DNA of 64,000 nt from Pseudomonas frederiksbergensis (lineage in GTDB: Bacteria; Pseudomonadota; Gammaproteobacteria; Pseudomonadales; Pseudomonadaceae): positions 1-64,000 of the forward strand of contig NZ_MOBR01000011.1 in NCBI RefSeq assembly GCF_003732705.1, given 5' to 3'. This document shows, piece by piece, positions 53,259 through 62,317 of this stretch. The notes below the pieces were generated by a model. The model saw nothing but the letters and a program-made list of their open reading frames with translations. It did not search any database and was not told where the DNA came from. The number at the start of each line of letters is the position of its first letter. The stretch's first letter is position 1. The position numbers and the translations under genes were made by a program.

Positions 53259-54650
53259 TCAGCCCTTGTCGGCCTTCCCCGCCGCCGCTGCGAATTTCGC
53301 CAGGCGCACATCCAGATGCCGTGGCCGGCGCCCGTGATCCTCGGCGCGCTCCTTGCGCCGGATCGCGTTGCGCACCATCAACGAACCCAGGTAACGAATC
53401 GGCTCCGGCGGGAAGTACCCCAACGGCCCGTTGACCAGCGGCGAGCGGGTCCAAGGGTTGTCCAGGCCTTGCACCATCGAGGCAAGAATCTGCCCGCCCA
53501 TGTGACACGGCCCAACACCGCTGCCGGAGTAACCGAAGCCATAAAACACGTTGCCGCTGGTGCTCATTTGACCGAAGAACGGCAATCCGGTGACCGAGCG
53601 ATCCGAAGGGCCGTTCCAGGTGGCCTCGACTTTGACCTCGGCAAACGCCGGAAAGAAGTCCGCCAGGCTATTGCGCAACAACCCGGCATAGGGCGATGGC
53701 TGATCGAACACCGGCAGCATTCGCCCACCGTAGGCGAAGGTGTTGCCGCCCTTGCCGAGCATGATCCGGCCGTCCGGGGTGTTGTGGTAGTAGTGCACGA
53801 AAATCCGCGAATCGAGCACGGTGACGCCGCTGGTCAAACCGATTTCATTCAGCAAGTCCGGGCGTGGCTCGGTGATCAGCATGTCGCTGGAGACAATCGC
53901 CACGCTGCGTTCGAACTGCGGGAACGCCCGGGCCATCCAGGCGTTCATCGCCAGTACCACCCGATCCGCCTGGACGGTGCCGTTCGGGGTTTTAATCCCC
54001 GCCGGTTTGCCTTCCTCCAGCCCGGTCATGGCCGTGTTTTCATGAATCCGCACGCCCAGTTGCAAGGCAACCCGACGCAAGCCGCGCACCAGTTTGCCCG
54101 GTTGCACACTGGCCGCCGCCGGGGAAAACCAGCCTTCCAGGTGTTTGCTGGAACCGGCCATGCGTTGCACGTCCGCTACCGGCCGCTGGCTGAATGAGTT
54201 GATGCCGTTGCGTTCCAGTGCCGCGATCACCGCATCCGTCGAGCCGCATTGGGCGCGGTTGGTTGCGGTATAGAGCGTACCGTCGAGGCGGTAATCGGCA
54301 TCCACCCCGTACTGTTCGCAGAAGGCGCCGATGGCGTGGATGCTGCGCTCCGATTCCTTGACCAGCCGCACCGCTTCCTCGACACCGAACAAGCGCTCCA
54401 GGGTGAAGTACTTGGCCGACCACGACAACGCGCAACCGCCGTTGCGCCCACTGGCGCCAGCGCCACAGATATCGGCCTCGATCAGCAACACATCAAGCTC
54501 AGGGTTTTGCTCCTTGAGCATGATCGCGGTCCACAGCCCGGTGTAGCCGCCGCCGACGATGCACACGTCGGCGCGGGTGTCGCCCGCCAATGGCTCGCAC
54601 GGCGCGCAGGGCTCCGCCGCCAGCGCTTGGTCCAGCCAGAAAGGTCTCAT
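53259..54650 (-). CDS. Putative aminophosphonate FAD-dependent oxidoreductase
   Basis: A 463-residue DAO-fold flavoprotein. The FAD motif is ADVCIVGGGYTGLWTAIMLKE, followed by EADICGAGASGRNGGCALSWS (flavin attachment-like region) and VFYGFGYSGSGVGPCHMGGQ. It looks like the group annotated as aminophosphonate oxidoreductase (PbfD-like) that accompanies phnWX and is reported to oxidise aminoethylphosphonate or its N-methyl form. The location in this phn region supports that. It starts 10 bases after the transporter stop, so the two are one operon. Confidence 0.82.
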   Translation of the reverse strand: MRPFWLDQALAAEPCAPCEPLAGDTRADVCIVGGGYTGLWTAIMLKEQNPELDVLLIEADICGAGASGRNGGCALSWSAKYFTLERLFGVEEAVRLVKESERSIHAIGAFCEQYGVDADYRLDGTLYTATNRAQCGSTDAVIAALERNGINSFSQRPVADVQRMAGSSKHLEGWFSPAAASVQPGKLVRGLRRVALQLGVRIHENTAMTGLEEGKPAGIKTPNGTVQADRVVLAMNAWMARAFPQFERSVAIVSSDMLITEPRPDLLNEIGLTSGVTVLDSRIFVHYYHNTPDGRIMLGKGGNTFAYGGRMLPVFDQPSPYAGLLRNSLADFFPAFAEVKVEATWNGPSDRSVTGLPFFGQMSTSGNVFYGFGYSGSGVGPCHMGGQILASMVQGLDNPWTRSPLVNGPLGYFPPEPIRYLGSLMVRNAIRRKERAEDHGRRPRHLDVRLAKFAAAAGKADKG

Positions 54651-54660
54651 GGGGGTTTCC

Positions 54661-55986
54661 TCAGGTACGCAGGGGTTTGATGGTCATCGGTTGATTGGGC
54701 ACGAAGGCGCAGTCGAGGCTCAGGCCAGCCGGGCGGCTGTTCCAGTGCGGGATCAGGACGAAGGCCGAAAACATCGCGCAACCGGCGAAGATGATGAACA
54801 CCGTCACCGAGTCGAAATACCCCGGCAGCAAGCCGCCGAGAATCGCCCCGACCGAACCGCAGCCATTCACAAACCCCGCCGCCGTGGCGCCAGCCTTGGC
54901 CGTGCCGAAATCAATCGCCGCCGCGCCGCTGATCATCGAGTCAGGGCCGTAAAGGGTCAGGCCCATGACGAACAGCAACGCCACCACCAGCATCACGCTG
55001 CCGGTGTGCAAAGCGCCCATGAACAGCGCCAGGGAAACCGTCAGTGCCAACAGACTGATCACACAGGCCGGCATGCGTCGGGCGCCGAACAGTTTGTCCG
55101 AGGCCAGGCCAATCATGATCGGTCCCAGCAGCCCGGCCAGTTCAAAAGACGTCGGAATAATCGCCGCACCGACCTTGCCCACCGAGGGCATTTGCTCGAA
55201 AACGATCACCGGCCCCCACAACAGAATCGCGTAGCGCGCCGGTTTCAACAGGAAGTACGAGAGCCCGAGCACCAGCACGGTGCGGTTGCGCAGGATTTCC
55301 TTCAACGGCTCCCACACGCTGATCTTGCTTTGTGCGTAAGCCTCCTCGCTGCTCAGCTCCGGTTCCGGCTCCACGGCGGGTAAGCCGACGTCTTCCGGTT
55401 TGTTGCGTTGGAAAATAAAAAACAGCACGGCGACCAGCCCAACCACCGCCGCACTGGAAATGAATGCTGCGTGCCAAGTGCCCACCAGCGTGTAAGCCCA
55501 CCAACCGGCGAACGGTGAGGCCACCAGTCCGCCGAAGGCATAACAGGAACTCCATAACCCCAGCACCCGCCCGCGCTGCTCGGCGGGGAAGAAACTGCCG
55601 ATGTTCTTGCACAGCCCCGACCATCCGGTGGACTGGGCCAGTCCCTGGATCAGCATGCAGGTGGCGAAGATCGGCAACGTGGCGAAATTGCCCATCACCA
55701 GTGCCGCCGCCGCGGAAATCAGCAAGCCGCCGAGTACCACGACCCGTGGGCCGAAGCGGTCGGCGAGGATGCCCCAGGTGAATTGGCCGATGGCGTAGGC
55801 GGTCAGGTAAATCGCGTCGAGGTTGGCCATGGCCATTTTGTCGAGCATGAAGGTGGGGTCTTCGGCGATCCCCAGTTTGGCGACCGAAAAGGCTTTGCGG
55901 GTGAAGTAGAAAGCGGCGTAAGCGAGCCAGGTGATGGCGAAGATCTGCACGCGCCAACGCTTGATGGTGCCGATGTGCTTGTTCAT
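54661..55986 (-). CDS. Organophosphate/phosphonate MFS transporter (GlpT/UhpT-like, OPA family)
   Basis: A 441-residue, 12-helix MFS protein of the organophosphate antiporter type. Visible marks are WLAYAAFYFTRKAFSVAK (N-terminal phosphate-binding arginine region), GILADRFGPRVVVLGG, and the central NKPEDVGLPAVEPEPE loop. Next to the aminophosphonate oxidoreductase and near phnWX it probably imports 2-aminoethylphosphonate, as described for AepP-type carriers; this is inference. The start at ATG 55986 has GAGGT upstream. It is divergent from a LysR gene. Confidence 0.87.
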   Translation of the reverse strand: MNKHIGTIKRWRVQIFAITWLAYAAFYFTRKAFSVAKLGIAEDPTFMLDKMAMANLDAIYLTAYAIGQFTWGILADRFGPRVVVLGGLLISAAAALVMGNFATLPIFATCMLIQGLAQSTGWSGLCKNIGSFFPAEQRGRVLGLWSSCYAFGGLVASPFAGWWAYTLVGTWHAAFISSAAVVGLVAVLFFIFQRNKPEDVGLPAVEPEPELSSEEAYAQSKISVWEPLKEILRNRTVLVLGLSYFLLKPARYAILLWGPVIVFEQMPSVGKVGAAIIPTSFELAGLLGPIMIGLASDKLFGARRMPACVISLLALTVSLALFMGALHTGSVMLVVALLFVMGLTLYGPDSMISGAAAIDFGTAKAGATAAGFVNGCGSVGAILGGLLPGYFDSVTVFIIFAGCAMFSAFVLIPHWNSRPAGLSLDCAFVPNQPMTIKPLRT

Positions 55987-56254
55987 GGTGGTTCTGACCT
56001 CAGGGTGTGAGTGTGCCGGCAGAAATTGAGAAATAACGCCTGTTTTTTTATTGTTGAGCACTTCGATATCGCGGCTTCCCTGAAGCGATACCGGTCAGAT
56101 GAGTCCTGCTGTTGCACCTGCAGGCTCATGGCACCCGATGCTGTTCGACTGACCAGTCACCGGGGCTGAGGCCGATAAAAACAATTACTGATTAATAAGT
56201 GAAATCGATTTATCGTATTTCCAATATAAGTTCAGCTTGTTACTGGAGGTTTCG

Positions 56255-57130
56255 ATGTCGGTTTCCCACGCCCAACTCAAAGCCTTCCACGCCGTGGCCG
56301 TTCACGGAAGCTTCACCAGGGCCGCCGAGCGGCTATTCCTCACGCAACCGGCGATTTCCGACCAAGTGCGCAAACTCGAAGAACGCTTCGGCGTGTTGCT
56401 GTTCCACCGCAACAAACGCTCGGTGCGCCTGACGGATTTGGGTGAGCGCTTGCTGAGCATCACCCAGCGCCTGTTCGTCATCGAGGCCGAAGCCCAGGAG
56501 CTGTTGCAGGATTCCCGGGCGTTGCAGACCGGCAGCCTGATCCTCGCCGTGGACGCGCCGGTCCATGTGCTGCCGCAGATCGCCCGGTTTTGTGAGCGCT
56601 ACCCTGGCATCAGCGTGAAGATCGAGACCGGCAACACCGATGAATCGCTGTTTCGGCTGTTCAACTATCAGGCGGATTTGGCGTTGCTGGGGCGGGAAGT
56701 CAGCGACGAGCGCTTGATCTCGTTGCCGCTGCGCAATGACCCGATGGTGGCGTTCGTCTCGCGCAATCATCCCTGGGCGGATCGCGAGTCGATTTGCCTG
56801 GCGGACCTGGACGACACGCCGTTGGTGCTGCGGGAAATCGGCTCGGTGACGCGACAGACCCTGGAAGAAGAAATGGCCGGTGCCGGGTTGCGGATTCGCC
56901 CGGCGATTCAGGTCGAAGGCCGGGAAGCGGCGCGCGAAGCGGTGGTGGTGGGAATTGGGGTTGGCGTGGTTTCGGCTGCGGAGTTTGGCGCGGATTCACG
57001 GGTGTGCGCATTGCCGATTACTGACTGCAAGCGCCGGCTGACGGAGACGCTGGTGTGCCTGCGCGAGCAGAGTTCGCGGCGGGTGGTGGCGACGTTTCTA
57101 GAGATGGTGCGCGAGAGCCTGCCCAAATGA
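56255..57130 (+). CDS. LysR-family transcriptional regulator (first of two in the phosphonate region)
   Basis: A 291-residue regulator. The winged helix is AQLKAFHAVAVHGSFTRAAERLFLTQPAISDQVRKLEERFG, followed by an effector domain. The start is ATG 56255 with TGGAGGT upstream. It is divergent from the transporter-oxidoreductase operon, its most likely target. It is similar in style to the second regulator at 57300, suggesting duplication. Confidence 0.92.
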   Translation: MSVSHAQLKAFHAVAVHGSFTRAAERLFLTQPAISDQVRKLEERFGVLLFHRNKRSVRLTDLGERLLSITQRLFVIEAEAQELLQDSRALQTGSLILAVDAPVHVLPQIARFCERYPGISVKIETGNTDESLFRLFNYQADLALLGREVSDERLISLPLRNDPMVAFVSRNHPWADRESICLADLDDTPLVLREIGSVTRQTLEEEMAGAGLRIRPAIQVEGREAAREAVVVGIGVGVVSAAEFGADSRVCALPITDCKRRLTETLVCLREQSSRRVVATFLEMVRESLPK

Positions 57131-57143
57131 TCGTCCTCACGTT

Positions 57144-57249
57144 GATCGTTCCCACGCTCCGCGTGGGAATGCAGCCCGGGACGCTCCGCGTCCCAAAGCG
57201 GACGCGGAGCGTCCATTGAGGCATTCCCACGCGGAGCGTGGGAACGATC
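57144..57249. repeat. 112-bp palindromic repeat, copy 7
   Basis: Slightly shorter complete copy (106 bases) between the two convergent LysR genes. Confidence 0.87.
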
Positions 57250-57260
57250 AACGCGATTCC

Positions 57261-57286
57261 CGTAGGAGCGAGGCTTGCCCGCGAAG
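57261..57286. repeat. Single REP unit
   Basis: CGTAGGAGCGAGGCTTGCCC followed by GCGAAG, 14 bases before the LysR stop codon. Confidence 0.7.
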
Positions 57287-57299
57287 GCCGCGCCTCGGT

Positions 57300-58163
57300 C
57301 TACCGGTCTGGCGCCAACCCGAAAAACGCCTGGATCAAGCGCAAATCCCGCCGCCGCTCCATGCAGCCGATCATGTGTCGATTGACCAACCCTTCCCCCA
57401 CAATCGGCACCGCCACCACCCTCGGGTCATGGCTGACTTCCACCGACGACACCACCCCAACCCCCAGTTCAGCCGCGACGGCCTCAGTCACCGCCTCCCG
57501 ACTGTCCAACTCCAGCAACACCCGCGGATTGACCTTTGCCTGAGCGCAGGCATCATCAAACGTGCGCCGGGTTATCGAACTCGGTTCGCGCAACACCATG
57601 ATCACCTGATCCAGTTCCTTGAGTTGCACATCCCTGGAACGTTGCGCCCACGGATGCCCGGCCGGCACCAGCGCGCAGATCCGTGATTCGCTTAACGCTT
57701 GCAGATGCAGGCCCTTGCGCGGTTCGACTTCGGTCAGCACCGCGACATCAGCGTGTTCGGACAGCAACGCGGCGAGGGTTTCCTGGGCATTGCCCAAACG
57801 CAGGTTCACGGTGATCCCCGGATAACGCGCCCGCAGGCTGGCGAGCATCGGCATGACCATGTGCGGCCCGTCCGCTGCCACTTCCAGGCGCCCGGTGAGT
57901 AATTGGCGGTTGGCCTCCAGCATCACTTGCGCCTCTTCCGCCAGGCCGAACATCGCCCGAGTGATCGCCGCCAGTTTGGTGCCCTCCTCCGTCAGCTCCA
58001 CCCGTCGGGCGGTGCGGCGCAGCAGGATGATTTGGTAGTGCTCTTCCAGCGCCTTGATGTGCCCGGTGACCGCCGGTTGGCTGATGAACAGCCGTGCGGC
58101 GGCCCGGGTAAAGCTGCCTTCCCGGGCCACGGCGTCGAACGCGCGGAGCTGGAACAGATTCAT
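57300..58163 (-). CDS. LysR-family transcriptional regulator of phnWX
   Basis: A 287-residue regulator. LFQLRAFDAVAREGSFTRAAARLFISQPAVTGHIKALEEHY forms the DNA-binding helices, and an effector domain follows. It is divergent from phnW across 109 bases, the usual place of the phosphonate-responsive regulator in pseudomonads. It would activate phnWX in response to aminoethylphosphonate. Confidence 0.92.
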   Translation of the reverse strand: MNLFQLRAFDAVAREGSFTRAAARLFISQPAVTGHIKALEEHYQIILLRRTARRVELTEEGTKLAAITRAMFGLAEEAQVMLEANRQLLTGRLEVAADGPHMVMPMLASLRARYPGITVNLRLGNAQETLAALLSEHADVAVLTEVEPRKGLHLQALSESRICALVPAGHPWAQRSRDVQLKELDQVIMVLREPSSITRRTFDDACAQAKVNPRVLLELDSREAVTEAVAAELGVGVVSSVEVSHDPRVVAVPIVGEGLVNRHMIGCMERRRDLRLIQAFFGLAPDR

Positions 58164-58272
58164 GAATAACCCTCGCTGATGGCTGGCATAACAACAAACA
58201 ATTTGATTGATGCGACGGCAAATTGCAATTTAAGCCCCGTAGCGTCATCCCATCGATTGCGAGGACATGAGA

Positions 58273-59382
58273 ATGAGTACTGCCGAACCCATCCTGCTCA
58301 CCCCCGGCCCGTTGACTACTTCGGCCCGCACCCGCCAGGCGATGATGGTCGACTGGGGTTCATGGGATGACCGTTTCAACCAACTGACCGCCAGCCTGTG
58401 CGAACAACTGCTGACCATCATCAACGGTGCCAACAGTCACCACTGCGTGCCCCTGCAAGGCAGCGGCACCTTCGCCGTCGAAGCCGCCATCGGCACGCTG
58501 GTGCCTCGCGATGGCAAAGTTCTGGTGCTGATCAACGGCGCCTACGGCAAACGCCTGGCGAAGATCTGCGAAGTGCTCGGTCGCCCGTTCAGCACCTTCG
58601 AAACCGCCGAAGACGAACCGACCACCGCCGCCGATGTGGATCGCCTGCTGCGGGCTGACCCGAGCATTACTCACATCGCGCTGATTCACTGCGAAACCAG
58701 CACCGGCATTCTTAACCCGCTGCCGGAAATCGCCCAAGTCATTGCGCAACACGGCAAACGCTTGATCATCGACGCCATGAGTTCCTTCGGCGCCCTGCCG
58801 ATCGATGCGCAACAGGTGCCGTTCGACGCGCTGATCGCCGCTTCGGGCAAGTGCCTGGAAGGGGTGCCGGGGATGGGTTTTGTGTTCGCTCGCAAGGAAT
58901 CCCTGGCGAATGCCGGCGGTAACTCGCACTCCCTGGCGATGGATCTGTTCGACCAGCACACCTACATGGCCAAGACCGGCCAGTGGCGCTTCACCCCGCC
59001 GACCCACGTGGTCGCGGCGCTGCACGAAGCCCTGCTGCAATACAACGAAGAAGGTGGCTTGCCAACGCGGCATCAGCGCTACGCCAATAACTGCCAGGTG
59101 TTGCTTGATGACATGGCCAAACTCGGTTTGCGCAGTTTCCTGCCCGCCGCGATCCAGGCGCCGATCATCGTCACCTTCCACGCCCCGAAAGACCCTCGCT
59201 ACCAGTTCAAGGAGTTCTACGAACGGGTCAAGGCCAAGGGTTTCATCCTCTATCCCGGCAAATTGACCCAGGTCGAAACCTTCCGCGTCGGCTGCATCGG
59301 CCACGTCAACCCGCCAGAAATGCACGCGGCGGTGGCGGCGATTGCCGAGGTGTTGCAGGAAATGGAAGTCATCGAAATCTGA
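58273..59382 (+). CDS. phnW: 2-aminoethylphosphonate-pyruvate transaminase
   Basis: A 369-residue fold-type I PLP aminotransferase converting 2-aminoethylphosphonate and pyruvate to phosphonoacetaldehyde and alanine. Visible marks are [45 protein letters not shown], and the PLP lysine in [16 protein letters not shown] (Lys193). ATG 58273 was chosen over 58267, because GAGGA then sits seven bases upstream instead of one. phnX follows after a REP pair. Confidence 0.97.
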   Translation: MSTAEPILLTPGPLTTSARTRQAMMVDWGSWDDRFNQLTASLCEQLLTIINGANSHHCVPLQGSGTFAVEAAIGTLVPRDGKVLVLINGAYGKRLAKICEVLGRPFSTFETAEDEPTTAADVDRLLRADPSITHIALIHCETSTGILNPLPEIAQVIAQHGKRLIIDAMSSFGALPIDAQQVPFDALIAASGKCLEGVPGMGFVFARKESLANAGGNSHSLAMDLFDQHTYMAKTGQWRFTPPTHVVAALHEALLQYNEEGGLPTRHQRYANNCQVLLDDMAKLGLRSFLPAAIQAPIIVTFHAPKDPRYQFKEFYERVKAKGFILYPGKLTQVETFRVGCIGHVNPPEMHAAVAAIAEVLQEMEVIEI

Positions 59383-59398
59383 TTACGCCTCAGCCCCC

Positions 59399-59487
59399 TG
59401 TGGGAGCGAGCTTGCTCGCGATAGCGGACTGTCATTCAACATCGACGTCGGCAGACAGGACCTCATCGCGAGCAAGCTCGCTCCCAC
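59399..59487. repeat. Inverted REP pair between phnW and phnX
   Basis: TGTGGGAGCGAGCTTGCTCG and an inverse unit fill most of the 148-base gap inside the operon. Confidence 0.87.
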
Positions 59488-59530
59488 AAAAAGCCTCGCT
59501 CACCTAATTAGCTAACAGGATCTGATCACC

Positions 59531-60358
59531 ATGAACTACACCACCCCTACCAAACTCCAGGCCGCCATCCTCGACTGGGCCGGCACCGTGGTCGATTTCG
59601 GCTCGTTCGCGCCAACGCAGATTTTTGTCGAGGCTTTCGCCGAGTTCGACGTCCAGGTTTCCATCGAAGAAGCCCGCGGGCCGATGGGCATGGGCAAGTG
59701 GGACCACATCCGCACTCTGTGCGATCAGCCGCAAGTGGCCGAGCGTTATCGCAAGGCCTTCGGCCGCACGCCGACCGACGACGACGTCACCGCGATCTAC
59801 AAACGCTTCATGCCGCTGCAAATCGAGAAAATCGCCGAGCATTCGGCGCTGATCCCCGGCGCCCTGGACACCATCGCCAACCTGCGCCAGCAAGGGATCA
59901 AGATCGGTTCGTGCTCCGGCTACCCGAAACAGGTCATGGACAAAGTCGTGGAACTGGCCGCCACCAACGGTTACGTCGCCGACCACGTAGTCGCCACCGA
60001 CGAAGTGCCCAACGGTCGCCCATGGCCGGCCCAGGCCCTGGCCAACGTCATCGCCCTGGGCATCGACGATGTCGCGGCCTGCGTGAAGATCGACGACACC
60101 GTGCCTGGGATTCTTGAAGGTCGCCGCGCGGGCATGTGGACCGTGGCGCTGATCTGCTCCGGCAATGCGCTGGGCCTGGACTACGCGGGTTATCAGGCCC
60201 TCGGCAGTGAGGAACTGGCCAGCGAGCGCAAGCGTATTCACGCAATGTTCGAAGGCTCGCGGCCGCACTACATGATCGACACCATCACCGATTTGCCCCA
60301 GGTGATCGCCGATATCAACAAGCGCCTGGCCAATGGCGAAATGCCGCAAACCGCCTGA
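59531..60358 (+). CDS. phnX: Phosphonoacetaldehyde hydrolase (phosphonatase)
   Basis: A 275-residue HAD-superfamily enzyme that splits phosphonoacetaldehyde to acetaldehyde and phosphate. The nucleophile motif is [12 protein letters not shown] (Asp15), the Schiff-base lysine is in [12 protein letters not shown] (Lys56), and [20 protein letters not shown] and KIDDTVPGI complete the HAD motifs. It completes the pathway begun by PhnW. Confidence 0.97.
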   Translation: MNYTTPTKLQAAILDWAGTVVDFGSFAPTQIFVEAFAEFDVQVSIEEARGPMGMGKWDHIRTLCDQPQVAERYRKAFGRTPTDDDVTAIYKRFMPLQIEKIAEHSALIPGALDTIANLRQQGIKIGSCSGYPKQVMDKVVELAATNGYVADHVVATDEVPNGRPWPAQALANVIALGIDDVAACVKIDDTVPGILEGRRAGMWTVALICSGNALGLDYAGYQALGSEELASERKRIHAMFEGSRPHYMIDTITDLPQVIADINKRLANGEMPQTA

Positions 60359-60372
60359 CCCACCGCCCACCT

Positions 60373-60440
60373 TGTAGGAGCATGGCTTGCCCGCGATGAC
60401 AGTCTCAAGGACGCCATCGCGGGCAAGCCATGCTCCTACA
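60373..60440. repeat. Inverted REP pair downstream of phnX
   Basis: TGTAGGAGCATGGCTTGCCC and the inverse GGGCAAGCCATGCTCCTACA, a nearly perfect pair. Confidence 0.88.
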
Positions 60441-60581
60441 GGGTGTTTTATTGTCAATTAGCTGAACCAGAGCATTGAACGGGCAAATCGCCTCAGGCAA
60501 ATACGGCAAAACAGGATTACAGTTAAAGCACAGTGCCGCACAAGAACGGCGCTTTGAGCATTGACCTGTGGAGAGCCCCGT

Positions 60582-61142
60582 ATGCCCTGGAAGAACTCCG
60601 ACTCACGCTACAGCACGGTGTCGATCGCGTTGCACTGGCTAATGCTGGTGCTGCTGATCCTGGTTTACGCTTGCATCGAATTTCGCGGGATCTTTCCCAA
60701 AGGCAGTGGCGGCCGGACGCTGATCACCGAATCGCACTTCATGCTGGGCCTGACGGTGTTTGTGCTGGTGTGGCTGCGGCTGTTCGCCCGTAGCCTGGGC
60801 CCGGCGCCGCAAATCTTTCCGGCTTCGCCACATTGGCAAATCACCCTCGCCAAACTGATGCACTGGGCGTTGTACCTGTTCATGATCGCCATGCCGCTGC
60901 TCGGTTGGCTGGTGACCAGCGCCAAAGGGCATCAGGTGATGTTCTACGGGGTTGACCTGCCGTTGCTGGTGTCTGAGGACAAGGTACTGGCCAAGCGGAT
61001 CCAGGGCTGGCATGAACTGGGCGGCACGATCGGCTATTGGCTGATCGGCCTGCATGCGGTGGCCGGGCTGTATCACCACTATGTGGTGGGGGATAACACC
61101 TTGTTGCGGATGATGCCCAAAAGGGTCAGCCGCAATACCTGA
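60582..61142 (+). CDS. Cytochrome b561
   Basis: A 186-residue four-helix di-heme membrane protein. Heme histidines are likely in YSTVSIALHWLMLVLL, TESHFMLGLTVFVLV, LMHWALYLFMIAMPLLGWL and LIGLHAVAGLYHHYVV. The start at ATG 60582 has GGAGAG upstream. It is a single gene with no partner, unlike the b561 gene at 36111 which is coupled to a peroxidase. Confidence 0.93.
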   Translation: MPWKNSDSRYSTVSIALHWLMLVLLILVYACIEFRGIFPKGSGGRTLITESHFMLGLTVFVLVWLRLFARSLGPAPQIFPASPHWQITLAKLMHWALYLFMIAMPLLGWLVTSAKGHQVMFYGVDLPLLVSEDKVLAKRIQGWHELGGTIGYWLIGLHAVAGLYHHYVVGDNTLLRMMPKRVSRNT

Positions 61143-61159
61143 AACCACCACCAATCCCC

Positions 61160-61250
61160 TGTGGGAGCGAGCCTGCTCGCGAAAGAGGTGGGTCAGTCGA
61201 TCCATGTGTCGACGGGTACACCGCATTCGCGAGCAGGCTCGCTCCCACAG
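61160..61250. repeat. Inverted REP pair between convergent genes
   Basis: TGTGGGAGCGAGCCTGCTCG and an inverse unit between cytochrome b561 and the PLP enzyme gene. Confidence 0.87.
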
Positions 61251-61266
61251 GGAGAAATGTGTCGGG

Positions 61267-62175
61267 TCAGTTGAAGCCGCGGCGGCCCTGCAGGCCGCCG
61301 GTGTGGATGAAGATCAGCCGCGTACCCTTGGGAAATCTCCCCGCTTCGACTTGCTGTTTGAGGGCCAGCAACGCCTTGCCGGTGTACAGCGGTTCCAAAG
61401 GAATACCGCTGACCTGCTCGGTCTTCTCGATGAACTCAAGCAACAGCGGATCAACCTTGGCAAACCCGCCGCGACTGGCGTCGAACAGTTCATAAGCCGA
61501 ATCCGCCCCTGCCACAATCGCTTCAACCTGCTGCGCCACACCGTGATCCTCGGGCACCGCCAACGCGCCATAGACCGGATGCTCCCCCGCCTCGGCCAGC
61601 ACCAGCCCAGCCAGGGTGGTGCCGGTTCCGCAGGCCAGCCACCAGCCGTCGTAGTCGTTCCAGCCCAGCCCGGCCCGTTGCTCACAAACCTGATCCTTGA
61701 GCCCCATGCAGCCCTGCGCCCCAAGCAAACCTGCGCCCCCTTCCGGCACCGGATGCAGCGTCGGGTATAGCGCTTGCCACGGTTGCCAGAAACCCGGTTC
61801 ATGCCGCGCGCGATAACCGCCGTAGCCCAGCCAGTGCAGTTGCATGCCGAAGTCTTGCAGGTCCGTCACGGTCGGAGTGACTTGTGGATGTCCGCGCAGT
61901 AATCCGACAGTTTTGAAGCCCAGGCGTTTACCGGCGGCGGCGAGTGCGTGCAGATGATTGGAATGAGCGCCACCGAGGCTGATGATGCCGTCGGCACCGG
62001 CGCTGTCCGCGGCGTTGAGGTGTTCGATGAGTTTGAACCACTTGTTGCCGCTGATCAGCGGGTCGATTTGGTCCAGGCGCAGGATCGCGACTTCGATGTT
62101 GGCGGCGGTGAGCCAGTCGAGGTGCAGGGGTTCTAGAGGGGCTTGGGGGAGCCAGTCGTTGGGAGGGAGGAGCAT
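61267..62175 (-). CDS. PLP-dependent D-cysteine desulfhydrase / ACC deaminase-family enzyme
   Basis: A 302-residue fold-type II PLP enzyme. The PLP lysine is in LISGNKWFKL, followed by SLGGAHSNHLHALAAAGKRLG and ACGTGTTLAGLVLAEAG (phosphate loop). Members deaminate D-cysteine or 1-aminocyclopropane-1-carboxylate, and sequence alone does not decide which. An upstream ATG at 62205 is an alternative start; neither has a strong ribosome-binding site. Confidence 0.85.
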   Translation of the reverse strand: MLLPPNDWLPQAPLEPLHLDWLTAANIEVAILRLDQIDPLISGNKWFKLIEHLNAADSAGADGIISLGGAHSNHLHALAAAGKRLGFKTVGLLRGHPQVTPTVTDLQDFGMQLHWLGYGGYRARHEPGFWQPWQALYPTLHPVPEGGAGLLGAQGCMGLKDQVCEQRAGLGWNDYDGWWLACGTGTTLAGLVLAEAGEHPVYGALAVPEDHGVAQQVEAIVAGADSAYELFDASRGGFAKVDPLLLEFIEKTEQVSGIPLEPLYTGKALLALKQQVEAGRFPKGTRLIFIHTGGLQGRRGFN

Positions 62176-62225
62176 TGAGGCCGGCTCTGGTGATAGAGCC
62201 AGCATCTTAGCAGCAGACAGGACGC

Positions 62226-62294
62226 CATCGCGGGCAAGCCTTGCTCCTACAGGTGTACGACCTCAACCGTAGGAGCAAAGCTTGCTCGCGATGG
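62226..62294. repeat. Inverted REP pair, outward orientation
   Basis: ATCGCGGGCAAGCCTTGCTC and an inverse GTAGGAGCAAAGCTTGCTCG, upstream of the PLP enzyme gene and downstream of fadH. Confidence 0.82.
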
Positions 62295-62317
62295 CCATTG
62301 GCAAATTCAGCCGCTGA

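Noticed and set aside
82..62294. Possible CRISPR arrays suggested by regularly recurring 20-25-base repeats
   Set aside because: The repeats are REP units found singly or as inverted pairs, their spacers are conserved or too short, and no cas genes are present. Only the 43368 array is periodic, and its spacers are conserved copies.
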